Shown here: in pieces, positions 31,759-40,585 of the stretch
Layout: each line of letters opens with the position of its first letter
How positions within the stretch are numbered: the stretch's first letter is position 1
Origin: JBCCGR01 sp039029195
GTDB taxonomy: Bacteria > Pseudomonadota > Alphaproteobacteria > Rhizobiales > Rhizobiaceae
Assembly (NCBI GenBank): GCA_039029195.1
Contig: JBCCGR010000006.1
Coordinates: 1 to 64,000 of the forward strand
Direction: 5' to 3'
DNA: 64,000 bases
Notes under the pieces: generated by a model
Told to the model about the DNA's origin: nothing
The model's input: only the letters and a program-made list of their open reading frames with translations
Databases searched by the model: none
Program-made: the position numbers and the translations under genes

Positions 31759-32921
31759 CAGGCCATGGCTCCCATCATTTCACGCCCGACAAGCATGCGC
31801 CGGATTTCCGATGTTCCAGCACCGATTTCCATAAGCTTGGCATCGCGGAAAATACGGCTAACCGGCGTTTCATTCATAAATCCTGCGCCTCCCATGGCCT
31901 GAACGGCCTGATGGGCAACAGTCATTGCCTCTTCGGACGAATAAAGCACGCAGGCGGCGGCGTCCTGACGGGTCACTTCCCCCCGATCGCATGCTTTCGC
32001 GACCTCGTACACATAGGCACGTGCAGAGTTCATCTTGGTATACATATCGGCCATCTTGCCCTGCATGAGCTGGAAATTGCCGATCGGTTCGCCAAATTGG
32101 CGCCGTTCCGCCATGTAGGGCATGATTTCATCGAGACAGGAGGCCATGATCCCGCATCCAATGCCGGACAGCACCACGCGCTCATAGTCGAGACCCGACA
32201 TGAGCACCCTGACGCCTTTGCCTTCCTCGCCGAGCACATTTTCAAAGGGGACTTCGACACCGTCGAACACCAGCTCCACCGTGTTGGACCCGCGCATCCC
32301 CAATTTGTCGAAATGGTTGGACTGGGTAAACCCGGGCATATCTTTCTGGATCAGGAAGGCGGTGATGCCTTTTGAACCAGCATCGGGATCGGTCTTTGCG
32401 TAGACGACCAGCGTGTCGGCTTCTCCGCCGTTGGTAATCCAGAATTTGGTGCCATTGAGCGTGTAGTAGCCGTTCATCTTGTCGGCCTTGAGCTTCATGC
32501 CGACGACATCAGAACCGGCTCCCGATTCTGACATGGCAAGCGCGCCGACGTTCTTCCCGCTGATGAGGCCAGGAAGATAGCGCGCCTTTTGTTCCGGGTT
32601 CCCGTTCAGGCGGATCTGATTGACGCAAAGATTGGAGTGCGCACCGTAGCTCAGCGCCACAGAAGCTGACGCGCGGGCAATTTCCTCCACAGCAATGGTG
32701 TGGGCGAGATAGCCCATTCCCGCACCACCGTCTTCTTCCGGCACGGTTATTCCCAGCAGGCCCAATTCACCCATCTCTTCCCAAAGTTCGGAAGGAAAAT
32801 CGTTGGTTTCGTCAATCTGTGCAGCCAGCGGTTTGACGCGGTCTTGCGCCCATTTGTGGACCACTTCGCGCAGTGCATTCACTTCGTCACCAACGTCAAA
32901 ATTCATGGAAGCCAGAAACAA
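31758..32921 (-). CDS. ivd: Isovaleryl-CoA dehydrogenase
   Basis: A 387-residue acyl-CoA dehydrogenase of the isovaleryl-CoA type. It has AMSESGAGSDVVGMK near residue 135, the catalytic Glu in GLDYERVV (the isovaleryl-type position, about 250) and IGAGTSEIRR at the C-terminus with Gly where other ACADs have Glu. It oxidises isovaleryl-CoA in leucine degradation and passes electrons to ETF. An AGGAGG six bases before a TTG at 32921 makes that TTG the likelier start; the first ATG, at 32906, would be 20 bases from the site. First gene of the three-gene operon. Confidence 0.94.
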   Translation of the reverse strand: MFLASMNFDVGDEVNALREVVHKWAQDRVKPLAAQIDETNDFPSELWEEMGELGLLGITVPEEDGGAGMGYLAHTIAVEEIARASASVALSYGAHSNLCVNQIRLNGNPEQKARYLPGLISGKNVGALAMSESGAGSDVVGMKLKADKMNGYYTLNGTKFWITNGGEADTLVVYAKTDPDAGSKGITAFLIQKDMPGFTQSNHFDKLGMRGSNTVELVFDGVEVPFENVLGEEGKGVRVLMSGLDYERVVLSGIGCGIMASCLDEIMPYMAERRQFGEPIGNFQLMQGKMADMYTKMNSARAYVYEVAKACDRGEVTRQDAAACVLYSSEEAMTVAHQAVQAMGGAGFMNETPVSRIFRDAKLMEIGAGTSEIRRMLVGREMMGAMA

Positions 32922-33116
32922 TTGCCCCTCCTGGAAATCAAATGGCAGTGGGGGATTCTTAAACGGGATGGAACCTCATGGCCAGACAAGGCGCTGATCT
33001 GATTGACGCATTGCTTGCGAAATATCGTCTATCGGGTGCGGTTGAGGTTTTTGGTTCCAGTTACACAGTGCGCTACGTTGAGTGAAACGATCAATCGCGG
33101 AGAACTACCGAAAGAC

Positions 33117-33533
33117 ATGATTGCCTATGTGACAGTCGGCGCGGACGACATCGCGCGGGCCAAACGGTTTTACTGTGCCTTCCTGCCTGCGCTCGGTTAC
33201 GAACTGGAGGAGGGGCCTGAAGGGCTTAGTTTTGCTCTGCCTTTGAAGCTCGGCCAGTCTCCGATATCGCCAGATTTCTACGTGAAACCAACCTTCGACG
33301 GACGGCCAGCATCGGCAGGCAACGGCTCGATGGTGGCGTTCGAGGCCGACAATCAAAACCAGGTGCACAATCTACATGCTGCCGCAATTGAGGCCGGTGG
33401 TTCTGATGAGGGAGCGCCCGGTTTTCGCTCCGCGTACAGCGCACAATTTTATGTTGGTTACCTTCGCGATCCGCAAGGCAACAAGATCGCACTGTTTTCC
33501 AGCAATCCGAACGAACCAGGGCGGGACGGATAG
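33117..33533 (+). CDS. VOC family protein (glyoxalase/bleomycin-resistance fold)
   Basis: A 138-residue single-domain vicinal-oxygen-chelate protein. It begins AYVTVGADDIARAKRFYCAF, has the middle strand SMVAFEADNQNQV and ends YVGYLRDPQGNKIALF, the usual VOC frame. Possible metal ligands are present, but the two paired halves are too short to identify the reaction. Such proteins include glyoxalases, dioxygenases and antibiotic-binding proteins. It stands alone between the divergent ivd operon and a convergent SDR. An ATG at 33117 matches the start of the domain; longer readings reach back to 33003. Confidence 0.82.
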   Translation: MIAYVTVGADDIARAKRFYCAFLPALGYELEEGPEGLSFALPLKLGQSPISPDFYVKPTFDGRPASAGNGSMVAFEADNQNQVHNLHAAAIEAGGSDEGAPGFRSAYSAQFYVGYLRDPQGNKIALFSSNPNEPGRDG

Positions 33534-33613
33534 CGCTCGGTGAGCATGAACCGATGATCTACAGCCAATGAAAGGCGGAAATCTGCCGTGATCTTAAGAA
33601 TTGCCACAGGGAA

Positions 33614-34360
33614 TTATCGACCTCCGGTAACGTCGAGAATGCTGCCGGTGCAATAAGATGCATCAGGAGAACAAAGCCAAGCGATGGCTGCAGCAACTTC
33701 TTCGGCTGTTCCGGATCTGGCCATCGGAACGGTCCGTCCCAATCGTTCAGCTCGATCAGGTTGCCCTCCGCTTGCGTGAATTTCCGTTTCAATCAGATCT
33801 GGTCGGACGGCGTTCACACGTACTCCTTGGCCAGCGAGTTCTTTGGACAGACCAATGGCGAGTGTATCGATCGCTCCCTTGCTAGCCGCGTAGTCAACAT
33901 ATTCGTTTGGTGATTCGAGCCGCGCAGCCGCCGATGATACCAGCACAATCGCGCGGTCTTCCTCGATCTTTTGAGCTGGCAAACGCCGTGCCGCTTCGCG
34001 AGCAAACAGGAAAGACCCCAATACATTGGTGTCGAATACGAGCTTCATACGCTCCAACGACATCTCAGCGAGCGCCAATGCCGGTGCCGCGATCCCAGCG
34101 TTGACCACGATCGCGTCGATCCTTCCAAACGCACTGACAGTTTTGTCAAAGGCAAGATGAACATCCTCTTCATTCGCGGTATTCCCTTGAATTGCGATGC
34201 CTTCGCCACCCTTGGAGCGAATCTCCTCCAATGTCTCGTTTGCCGCGTCATGGTCGCCACGGTAAGTGAAGGCAATCTGCCATTCTTGACGCGCCATGGT
34301 GAGGGCGGTGGCCTTTCCGATTCCTCTGGAGCCGCCGCTTATTAGAACTGTCTTTTTCAT
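33614..34360 (-). CDS. SDR family oxidoreductase
   Basis: A 248-residue classical SDR with SGGSRGIGKATAL near residue 8, VVNAG near 85, the catalytic Ser of LVSSAAA and the YAASK pair, ending LDVTGGR. FabG-like proportions suggest a 3-oxoacyl or sugar reductase, but nothing specific points to a substrate. It is a single-gene unit: the gene on its 3' side converges, and the nrdJ gene on its 5' side is followed by its own terminator. Confidence 0.85.
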   Translation of the reverse strand: MKKTVLISGGSRGIGKATALTMARQEWQIAFTYRGDHDAANETLEEIRSKGGEGIAIQGNTANEEDVHLAFDKTVSAFGRIDAIVVNAGIAAPALALAEMSLERMKLVFDTNVLGSFLFAREAARRLPAQKIEEDRAIVLVSSAAARLESPNEYVDYAASKGAIDTLAIGLSKELAGQGVRVNAVRPDLIETEIHASGGQPDRAERLGRTVPMARSGTAEEVAAAIAWLCSPDASYCTGSILDVTGGR

Positions 34361-34476
34361 TGATGAGAGTTTCCGATTGTCAATTTACGGGGTAGAGGCC
34401 GTGTCCGACGGGGATGGCGCTTCTATTTGCAATATACTCCGCAGTACAAGAATTTCATTCAATCGGGCAGAAATCA

Positions 34477-34513
34477 AAAACCGGCCTGCAGGATCATTCC
34501 GCAAGCCGGTTTT
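34477..34513 (-). terminator. Rho-independent terminator of nrdJ
   Basis: On the minus strand, AAAACCGGC TTGC pairs with GCAG GCCGGTTTT across a 10-base loop with one mismatch in the stem, followed by a T-rich tract. It begins 30 bases after the nrdJ stop. Confidence 0.85.
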
Positions 34514-34543
34514 CGAATGTCGTTTCAGCCGGGAGCCGGGCTA

Positions 34544-37500
34544 CTAGCTACAGCCGCTCGTTGCGCCGCAGGTGTCGCACTTCAGGCAGGTTCCGTTGCG
34601 CACCATGGTGAAGTTCTGACACTCATTGCATGCTTCGCCGACATAACCTTGCATCTGGGCTCTGGCACGCAGCGCATTTGTGTCGAGTGCTGGCTGTGCT
34701 TCTTCTTCGGCATCAAGCATTTCTGCCTGCTCCTCAGCGAAACCCTCAACCACTTCCTGTGCTTCCTCAACATTGAGGTCGCGTTTGAAGCCACTCACAG
34801 GTTCGGCAGCCGGACGGGTGGAGGCAGCCAGCGCAGTTGCCCGTGCTGACAACGCGCCTCCACCCGACGGGGAGGAAATCGCGGTCACATTTGTCGTTGC
34901 CGAAGCGGATGGGCCATCACCCGCATGCCCCTTCGGCTCACCCCCGGTGACCACGGAGAGGGAATGGCCTCTTGTCCATCCCTTTGAAACGGCTTGTGTC
35001 TTTCCGTCCTGAACGCTCTTGCCAAGGGCAGTGGTGGAAAAGTCCGACGTGTCCACATGTCCCATATCGTACCGGCCTAGATAGGAAATCGCCAGTTCGC
35101 GGAACACATAGTCGAGGATCGACGTGGCGTTCTTGATCGCGTCATTGCCCTGCACGAGACCGGCTGGCTCGAACTTGGTGAAGGTGAACGCCTCCACATA
35201 TTCTTCCAGCGGCACACCATATTGCAGGCCAAGCGAGATGGAGATCGCAAAATTGTTCATCATTGCCCGGAAGGCCGCGCCTTCCTTGTGCATATCGATG
35301 AAGATTTCACCGAGCGATCCATCATCATATTCACCCGTGCGCAGGAAGATCGTGTGCCCGCCAACCTTTGCCTTTTGCGTGTAGCCCTTACGGCGGGTGG
35401 GGAGCTTGTCCTGTCCCTCACGGCGCACTTCTACGACCCGCTCAACGATCTTTTCGACAATCTTTTCAGCAACGTGCGGCGCGCGCGCGGCAGCCGGTTG
35501 AGCAATCAGTTCTTCAACCGATTCATCATCATCGATATCATCTTCAATGAGTGAGGCGTTGAGCGGCTGGGAGAGTTTCGAGCCGTCGCGGTAAAGCGCG
35601 TTGGCCTTCAGACCCAGCCGCCATGACATCATGTAGGCGTCCTTGCAATCCTCAACCGATGCCTCGTTCGGCATGTTGATGGTCTTTGAGATCGCGCCTG
35701 AAATGAAGGGCTGAGATGCGGCCATCATCTTGATGTGGCTGTCGACAGAAAGCGAACGCTTGCCGATGCGACCGCAGGGGTTCGCGCAGTCAAAGACCGG
35801 CAGATGCTCGTCTTTCAGGTTTGGTGCGCCTTCAAGCGTCATTGCCCCGCAGCAATAGATGTTGGCGGCATCGATATCGGCCTTCGAGAAGCCAAGATGC
35901 GCCAGCATATCGAAGGAGAAGTCTTCGAGCGCTGCATCATCCAGCTTCAGGACATCGCGGCAGAAGGTTTCGCCCAGCGTGAACTTGTTGAAAGCAAATT
36001 TGATGTCGAATGCGGACGCCAATCCGCCTTCAACGGCTTCCAACTCCTTGTCGGTGAAGCCTTTTTCCTTCAGCGCATCGTGACTGATACCGGGCGCACC
36101 TTTGAGCGTGCCACGCCCAACCGCATAATCAATGATTTCGGTGATTTCGCCTTCATCATAGCCGAGTGTGGAAAGGGCTTCCGGCACGGCGCGGTTGATG
36201 ATCTTGAAATAGCCGCCGCCTGCGAGCTTCTTGAACTTCACCAAAGCGAAATCCGGCTCAATACCGGTCGTGTCGCAATCCATGACGAGACCGATTGTGC
36301 CGGTGGGGGCAATCACGGTGGATTGGGCGTTGCGGTATCCATGGGCTTCACCAAGCACAACCGCCCGGTCCCATGCCTTCTTGGCGTGATCAATCAGACG
36401 CTGGTCGGTCAGCGCTTCGTGGTCAAGCGGCACGGGAAGAACGGAGAGTTCCTCATAGCCATCTGTTTTGGCGTGCGCCGCAAGGCGATGGTTGCGCATA
36501 ACGCGACCCATCGCTTCCTTGTTCTTTTCATAACCGGGGAAGGGGCCAAGCTCCTTCGCCATCTCGGCGGACGTGGCGTAGCAGACGCCGGTCATGATCG
36601 CCGAGATTGCGCCACAGATCGCGCGGCCTTCATCGGAATCGTACGGAATGCCAGAGGTCATCAACAGCCCGCCGATATTGGCAAAGCCCAGACCAGTGGT
36701 GCGGTACTTATAAGAGAGTTTGGCAATTTCCTTCGACGGGAACTGCGCCATCGTCACGGAAATCTCCAAAACGATCATCCACAACCGTGTAGCGTGCTCA
36801 AAGCTCTCAATGTCGAAGCTCTTGTCGTCCCGACGGAACTGCAAAAGGTTCAACGACGCCAGATTGCAGGCCGTGTCATCGAGGAACATATATTCCGAAC
36901 ACGGGTTGGAAGCGCGAATTTCACCTGAAGCCGGGCAGGTGTGCCAGTCATTGATGGTGGTGTGATACTGAATGCCGGGATCGGCCGACGCCCAGGCTGC
37001 AGAACCAATCTGCTCCCACAATTCTCGTGCTTTCAGCGTCTTGGTGACTTCGCCGGAGCGACGCGCCTTGAGAGACCAGTCGCTATCCTCTTCCACGGCA
37101 CGTAGAAAGTCGTCCGTCACACGCACGGAATTGTTGGAATTCTGACCTGAAACCGTAAGGTAGGCTTCCGAATCCCAGTCGGTGTTGTAGACGGGGAACT
37201 TGATATCCGTGAAACCCTGCCGAGCAAGTTGAATAACGCGCTGCACATAGTTTTCTGGAACATGCGCTTTCTTGGCAGCTCTTACTTCACGTTTCAGAGC
37301 CGGATTGCGGTTTGGATCAAAACAGTCGCCGTCCGGGCCTTCGCAATTGACACAAGCCTTCATGATAGCGGTCATGTGCTTGGACACGACCTTGGAGCCG
37401 GTCACAATGGCTGCAACCTTTTCCTCTTCCCGCACCTTCCAGGAAATATAGTCTTCGATGTCCGGGTGATCGATATCGACCACAACCATTTTGGCAGCGC

Positions 37501-38326
37501 GTCGCGTTGTGCCGCCGGATTTAATCGCGCCAGCCGCACGGTCGCCGATCTTCAGAAACGACATCAGGCCAGATGATTTTCCACCACCGGAAAGAGGCTC
37601 GTTCTCGCCGCGGATATAGGAAAAGTTCGAACCCGTGCCGGAACCATATTTAAAGAGGCGCGCTTCCCGCACCCACAAATCCATAATGCCGCCTTCGTTG
37701 ACGAGATCATCGCCAATCGACTGAATGAAGCAGGCATGGGGCTGGGGATGCTCGTAAGCGGTCTTGGATTTCGTCAGCTTGCCGGTTTCAAAGTCCACAT
37801 AATAATGGCCTTGAGCCGGTCCATCGATGCCATACGCCCAGTGAAGCCCGGTGTTGAACCATTGCGGGCTGTTGGGTGCCACCTTTTGTGTGGCGAGCAT
37901 GTAACAAAGTTCATCGTGGAAGGCTTGAGCGTCTTGTTCAGTGTTGAAGTAGCCGCCTTTCCAGCCCCAATAGGTCCAAGTGCCGGCAAGACGCCGATAT
38001 ACCTGTTCCGCAGAGGTTTCAGGCGTGTAGCGTTCCGCCTTTGGCAGTTCCTTCAGCGCGTCCTTGTCTTCCTCAGACCGCCACAGCCAGGATGGAACGG
38101 AGTTTTCTTCAATACGTTTCAGCCGGGCAGGGATGCCCGCTTTGCGGAAGTATTTTTGCGCGATGATATCGCTGGCAACCTGGCTGTATGCCTTAGGAAC
38201 CCGGATATCTTCCAGCCGAAACACAATAGAGCCGTCCGGATTGCGGATTTCACTCGTGGTCGTGCGAAATTCCACATCTGCAAACGGGGACTGGCCCTGT
38301 CGTGTGTAACGCCGTTTAATCTTCAT
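34544..38326 (-). CDS. nrdJ: Adenosylcobalamin-dependent (class II) ribonucleotide reductase
   Basis: A 1260-residue vitamin B12-dependent ribonucleotide reductase, the usual large form of Alphaproteobacteria. The N-terminal region includes AEQVYRRLAGTWTYWGW, the allosteric/substrate part has GSGTGSNFSYIRG near residue 230, and the active-site loop reads ASNPCSEYMFLDDTACNLA near 470. The C-terminus carries a zinc-ribbon and redox cysteines (CNECQNF, CLKCDTCGATSGC). It makes deoxynucleotides with or without oxygen and needs cobalamin. The ATG at 38326 follows aggggtgaa. It is monocistronic, with a terminator downstream and NrdR boxes about 370 bases upstream. Confidence 0.97.
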   Translation of the reverse strand: MKIKRRYTRQGQSPFADVEFRTTTSEIRNPDGSIVFRLEDIRVPKAYSQVASDIIAQKYFRKAGIPARLKRIEENSVPSWLWRSEEDKDALKELPKAERYTPETSAEQVYRRLAGTWTYWGWKGGYFNTEQDAQAFHDELCYMLATQKVAPNSPQWFNTGLHWAYGIDGPAQGHYYVDFETGKLTKSKTAYEHPQPHACFIQSIGDDLVNEGGIMDLWVREARLFKYGSGTGSNFSYIRGENEPLSGGGKSSGLMSFLKIGDRAAGAIKSGGTTRRAAKMVVVDIDHPDIEDYISWKVREEEKVAAIVTGSKVVSKHMTAIMKACVNCEGPDGDCFDPNRNPALKREVRAAKKAHVPENYVQRVIQLARQGFTDIKFPVYNTDWDSEAYLTVSGQNSNNSVRVTDDFLRAVEEDSDWSLKARRSGEVTKTLKARELWEQIGSAAWASADPGIQYHTTINDWHTCPASGEIRASNPCSEYMFLDDTACNLASLNLLQFRRDDKSFDIESFEHATRLWMIVLEISVTMAQFPSKEIAKLSYKYRTTGLGFANIGGLLMTSGIPYDSDEGRAICGAISAIMTGVCYATSAEMAKELGPFPGYEKNKEAMGRVMRNHRLAAHAKTDGYEELSVLPVPLDHEALTDQRLIDHAKKAWDRAVVLGEAHGYRNAQSTVIAPTGTIGLVMDCDTTGIEPDFALVKFKKLAGGGYFKIINRAVPEALSTLGYDEGEITEIIDYAVGRGTLKGAPGISHDALKEKGFTDKELEAVEGGLASAFDIKFAFNKFTLGETFCRDVLKLDDAALEDFSFDMLAHLGFSKADIDAANIYCCGAMTLEGAPNLKDEHLPVFDCANPCGRIGKRSLSVDSHIKMMAASQPFISGAISKTINMPNEASVEDCKDAYMMSWRLGLKANALYRDGSKLSQPLNASLIEDDIDDDESVEELIAQPAAARAPHVAEKIVEKIVERVVEVRREGQDKLPTRRKGYTQKAKVGGHTIFLRTGEYDDGSLGEIFIDMHKEGAAFRAMMNNFAISISLGLQYGVPLEEYVEAFTFTKFEPAGLVQGNDAIKNATSILDYVFRELAISYLGRYDMGHVDTSDFSTTALGKSVQDGKTQAVSKGWTRGHSLSVVTGGEPKGHAGDGPSASATTNVTAISSPSGGGALSARATALAASTRPAAEPVSGFKRDLNVEEAQEVVEGFAEEQAEMLDAEEEAQPALDTNALRARAQMQGYVGEACNECQNFTMVRNGTCLKCDTCGATSGCS

Positions 38327-38728
38327 TTATTCACCCCTGGCAGTTGACCGGAAGCTCGCTTCCAGCCGATCCGGCCTGTCGCCGGTTGATTGATTTTCAT
38401 GTGCCAATCGTGGGCTGCTTAAGTCCCATACGATATGCACCCCCAACGGCCAAAAAGTGACCGTTTCCTACCCCTGATCTGCCGCTCTGGTTTCAGATTG
38501 CCATTTTAGGCTTATTTTCCTGAAACTACCAAGTTTCGGCATCTCTGCAAACGCAACAAGTCCCAAAAACACTGGAACCGACAAACGCTACCCTCAAGCA
38601 AAACCCTGGTCTGACGAAACCTGGAATGCCGACTCTGATTGGGCCGATTTTCCGGTCTTTTCCCCACCTGTCCGGCGCTCACTTTCGTCAACGCCAACCC
38701 TTTATATGGTGGGTAAGGCCAAGCCAAG
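38327..38728 (-). promoter_or_regulatory. Long 5' leader of nrdJ
   Basis: About 400 bases between the predicted transcription start and the nrdJ ATG hold no convincing gene. I looked for a cobalamin riboswitch, which would suit a B12 enzyme, but could not find the conserved GCCACTG or B12-box sequences. Several GC-rich hairpins are possible, including GGCCGGATC near the 3' end and a CGGTCAC...GGCCG region. The leader ends with a good ribosome-binding site. Confidence 0.4.
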
Positions 38729-38764
38729 CTACTAGATATAGTATTAACAAAAGGTTTCCAACAA
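38697..38764 (-). promoter_or_regulatory. nrdJ promoter with two NrdR boxes
   Basis: CTACTAGATATAGTAT at 38729-38744 and ACCCTTTATATGGTGG at 38697-38712 match the 16-bp palindromic NrdR box (ACACTAGATATAGTGT-like) at about 13 and 10 of 16 positions. Their starts are 32 bp apart, three helical turns, as usual for paired NrdR boxes. On the minus strand TTGTTG (38759-38764) and CTATAT (38736-38741) with a 17-base spacer make a plausible promoter whose -10 lies inside the better box. NrdR represses ribonucleotide reductase genes when dATP is high. Confidence 0.75.
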
Positions 38765-39338
38765 AAAATGTCACCAAACTGTCACACTAAAATCAGCGCG
38801 CAAAACCGCTTAGGCGGGCCAATGCAAATGCGCAGCCAACCGCATGAATTTCCTACCGATTTTAAGTGGATGGGCCGGGCTCGAAACATACCGGCCAACG
38901 CTATCCGATAACCAGTTCGAAGCTATTCCAACTCTGGAATGAGGGTCAAGGCCTTGTGGGTCGGCCGTCATCACCCGTCAACATATAGTGGGTGGGAAAT
39001 ATTGGAGCCAAATCGAGGGACAGGAGACAGAATTCCGTTGGTTTTCCTGCAATAATCCCGGTCGTTTCTGAACGGGCAGGAGTTCCTGATTGAATCAAAA
39101 AAAATATGTAAAAAAAATCCTTGACCAATCTGCACCCCAAGCACGGCTGATTCCATGGGGAAAATGGGGAAAAACCAAGCCGCTAAAACTCGGGACTTGA
39201 GTCATGTTGCCCGTTCTACTGGCGGCCAATCATACGGCGGCGAAATAGCTTAGCGAATTCCATGGCTTGCTGACAATTCGATTCGGCACAATCCGAAATT
39301 TCTCGAATCTGATGATGAGCGACGCCATATGATCTCTT
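38765..39338. other. Gene-less stretch between nrdJ promoter and P450 gene
   Basis: No reading frame here looks coding. It contains TGTCAC-N5-TGTCAC direct repeats near 38769, short dyads (ATGCG-N8-CGCAT at 38828-38845 and GGCCGG-N12-CCGGCC at 38873-38896), two A8 runs at 39097-39104 and 39110-39117 just before a TTGACC, and a doubled ATGGGGAAA near 39155. It could hold the P450 promoter and possibly a small RNA, but none of the common RNA families is recognisable to me. Confidence 0.4.
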
Positions 39339-40574
39339 ATGAGTCCGCGTCATAAACCTTACACATTGGCCCAACTCACGCGGCCAGATTATCTGGAAAA
39401 CCCGATCCCGCTATTCAATGAAATGCGGGAGGAGGGCGCGTTGGTTCGAATCAAAATACCGATCATGGGAACCTGTTGGGCCACCACCACGGCCCAGGCC
39501 ACCACCGACATGCTGAAGGACAATGAGCGATTTACAATGCGCAAGTCGGTTGGTGCTGGCACGCGCGGCGTCGCCGGGATGCAGTGGTGGATGCCCAAGA
39601 GCCTGAAATTGCTCGGTAACAATATGCTGTCGAGCGATGAACCTGATCATCGACGGTTGCGCAAACTGGTGGATCAAGCCTTTCAGCGCCGCAGCATCGG
39701 TGAGTTGGCACCTGACATTGAGCGCATCGCCAACGATCTGCTGGATCGTGTGGATCGGCATACCAGATTTGATCTCGTCGACGCCTATGCTCGAAAACTG
39801 CCTCTCGCTGTCATTTCTGAATTGCTGGGATTGAAAGACGACGAAGCCGAGCGGTTTGGAAATTGGGCATCGAGCATCACCCGTGTCGAAGGTGTACTGG
39901 ATTTTGTACGCATCTTTCGACCGATCCGGAAAATGCGCAGTTTAATCGCTGAAAAGGTCGAAGACGAACGGGACCGCGCATGCGCAGGCGGCGAATCATC
40001 CGGCCTGATTGGCGAATTGGTTCGCGCAGAACAGGACGGTGAGCGATTCTCCCAAGACGAACTGATCGCCATGATCTTTCTGCTGCTGGTTGCCGGCCAC
40101 GAAACCACCACGCATCTCATTTCTGGTGGCGTTTGGGCACTTCTGCAGCATCCGGACCAGTTGGGACGGCTTAAGTCGGATCTGTCGAAAACCGATCTGG
40201 CAGTGGAAGAGATGCTCCGCTTCGTTTCACCGGTCCAAATGTCAAAGCCGCGCTATGTGCAGTCCGACGGAGATTATCATGGTGAGCCTCTCAAAAAGGG
40301 AGAGATGATTGTTGCTCTGCTGGCCGCTGCAAACAGCGATCCTGACTTGTTTGATCTCCCCGAACAATTCGACATCTCCCGTCACCCCAACCGGCATCTT
40401 GGGTTTGGTACGGGCATTCATTTTTGTTTGGGGTTCCAGCTTGCACGACTTGAAGCGAAAATAGCGCTTCAAACCTTGCTGAACCGATTTCCCGATCTTG
40501 CGTTCGCCGGAGAACCGGTCTGGCGCAAACGCATCGGCATGCGGGCGCTCAAGTCCTTGCCTCTTCGCGGGTGA
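39339..40574 (+). CDS. Cytochrome P450 (canonical)
   Basis: A 411-residue soluble bacterial P450. The I-helix oxygen-activation motif AGHETT is at 252-257, the ExxR pair at E291/R294 and the haem loop FGTGIHFCLG at 356-365 with Cys363. All catalytic features are present. It needs ferredoxin partners, none of which is encoded nearby. The substrate is unknown. The ATG at 39339 has no strong ribosome-binding site. It converges on an MFS exporter 11 bases downstream. Confidence 0.92.
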   Translation: MSPRHKPYTLAQLTRPDYLENPIPLFNEMREEGALVRIKIPIMGTCWATTTAQATTDMLKDNERFTMRKSVGAGTRGVAGMQWWMPKSLKLLGNNMLSSDEPDHRRLRKLVDQAFQRRSIGELAPDIERIANDLLDRVDRHTRFDLVDAYARKLPLAVISELLGLKDDEAERFGNWASSITRVEGVLDFVRIFRPIRKMRSLIAEKVEDERDRACAGGESSGLIGELVRAEQDGERFSQDELIAMIFLLLVAGHETTTHLISGGVWALLQHPDQLGRLKSDLSKTDLAVEEMLRFVSPVQMSKPRYVQSDGDYHGEPLKKGEMIVALLAAANSDPDLFDLPEQFDISRHPNRHLGFGTGIHFCLGFQLARLEAKIALQTLLNRFPDLAFAGEPVWRKRIGMRALKSLPLRG

Positions 40575-40585
40575 TGGTGATCACA

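Noticed and set aside
35735..36928. Long antisense reading frame (about 397 codons) opposite nrdJ
   Set aside because: It lies wholly inside nrdJ on the other strand; its sequence is an uncharacteristic Arg/His-rich mixture and no ribosome-binding site precedes it. Similar long shadow frames occur opposite nrtC, mccB and valS.
38327..38728. Cobalamin riboswitch before the B12-dependent nrdJ
   Set aside because: I could not find the conserved GCCACTG core or B12 box in either strand of the leader.
39150..39175. MraZ-type repeat (ATGGGGAAA twice)
   Set aside because: Spacing and number of repeats do not match MraZ boxes, and no dcw genes are nearby.
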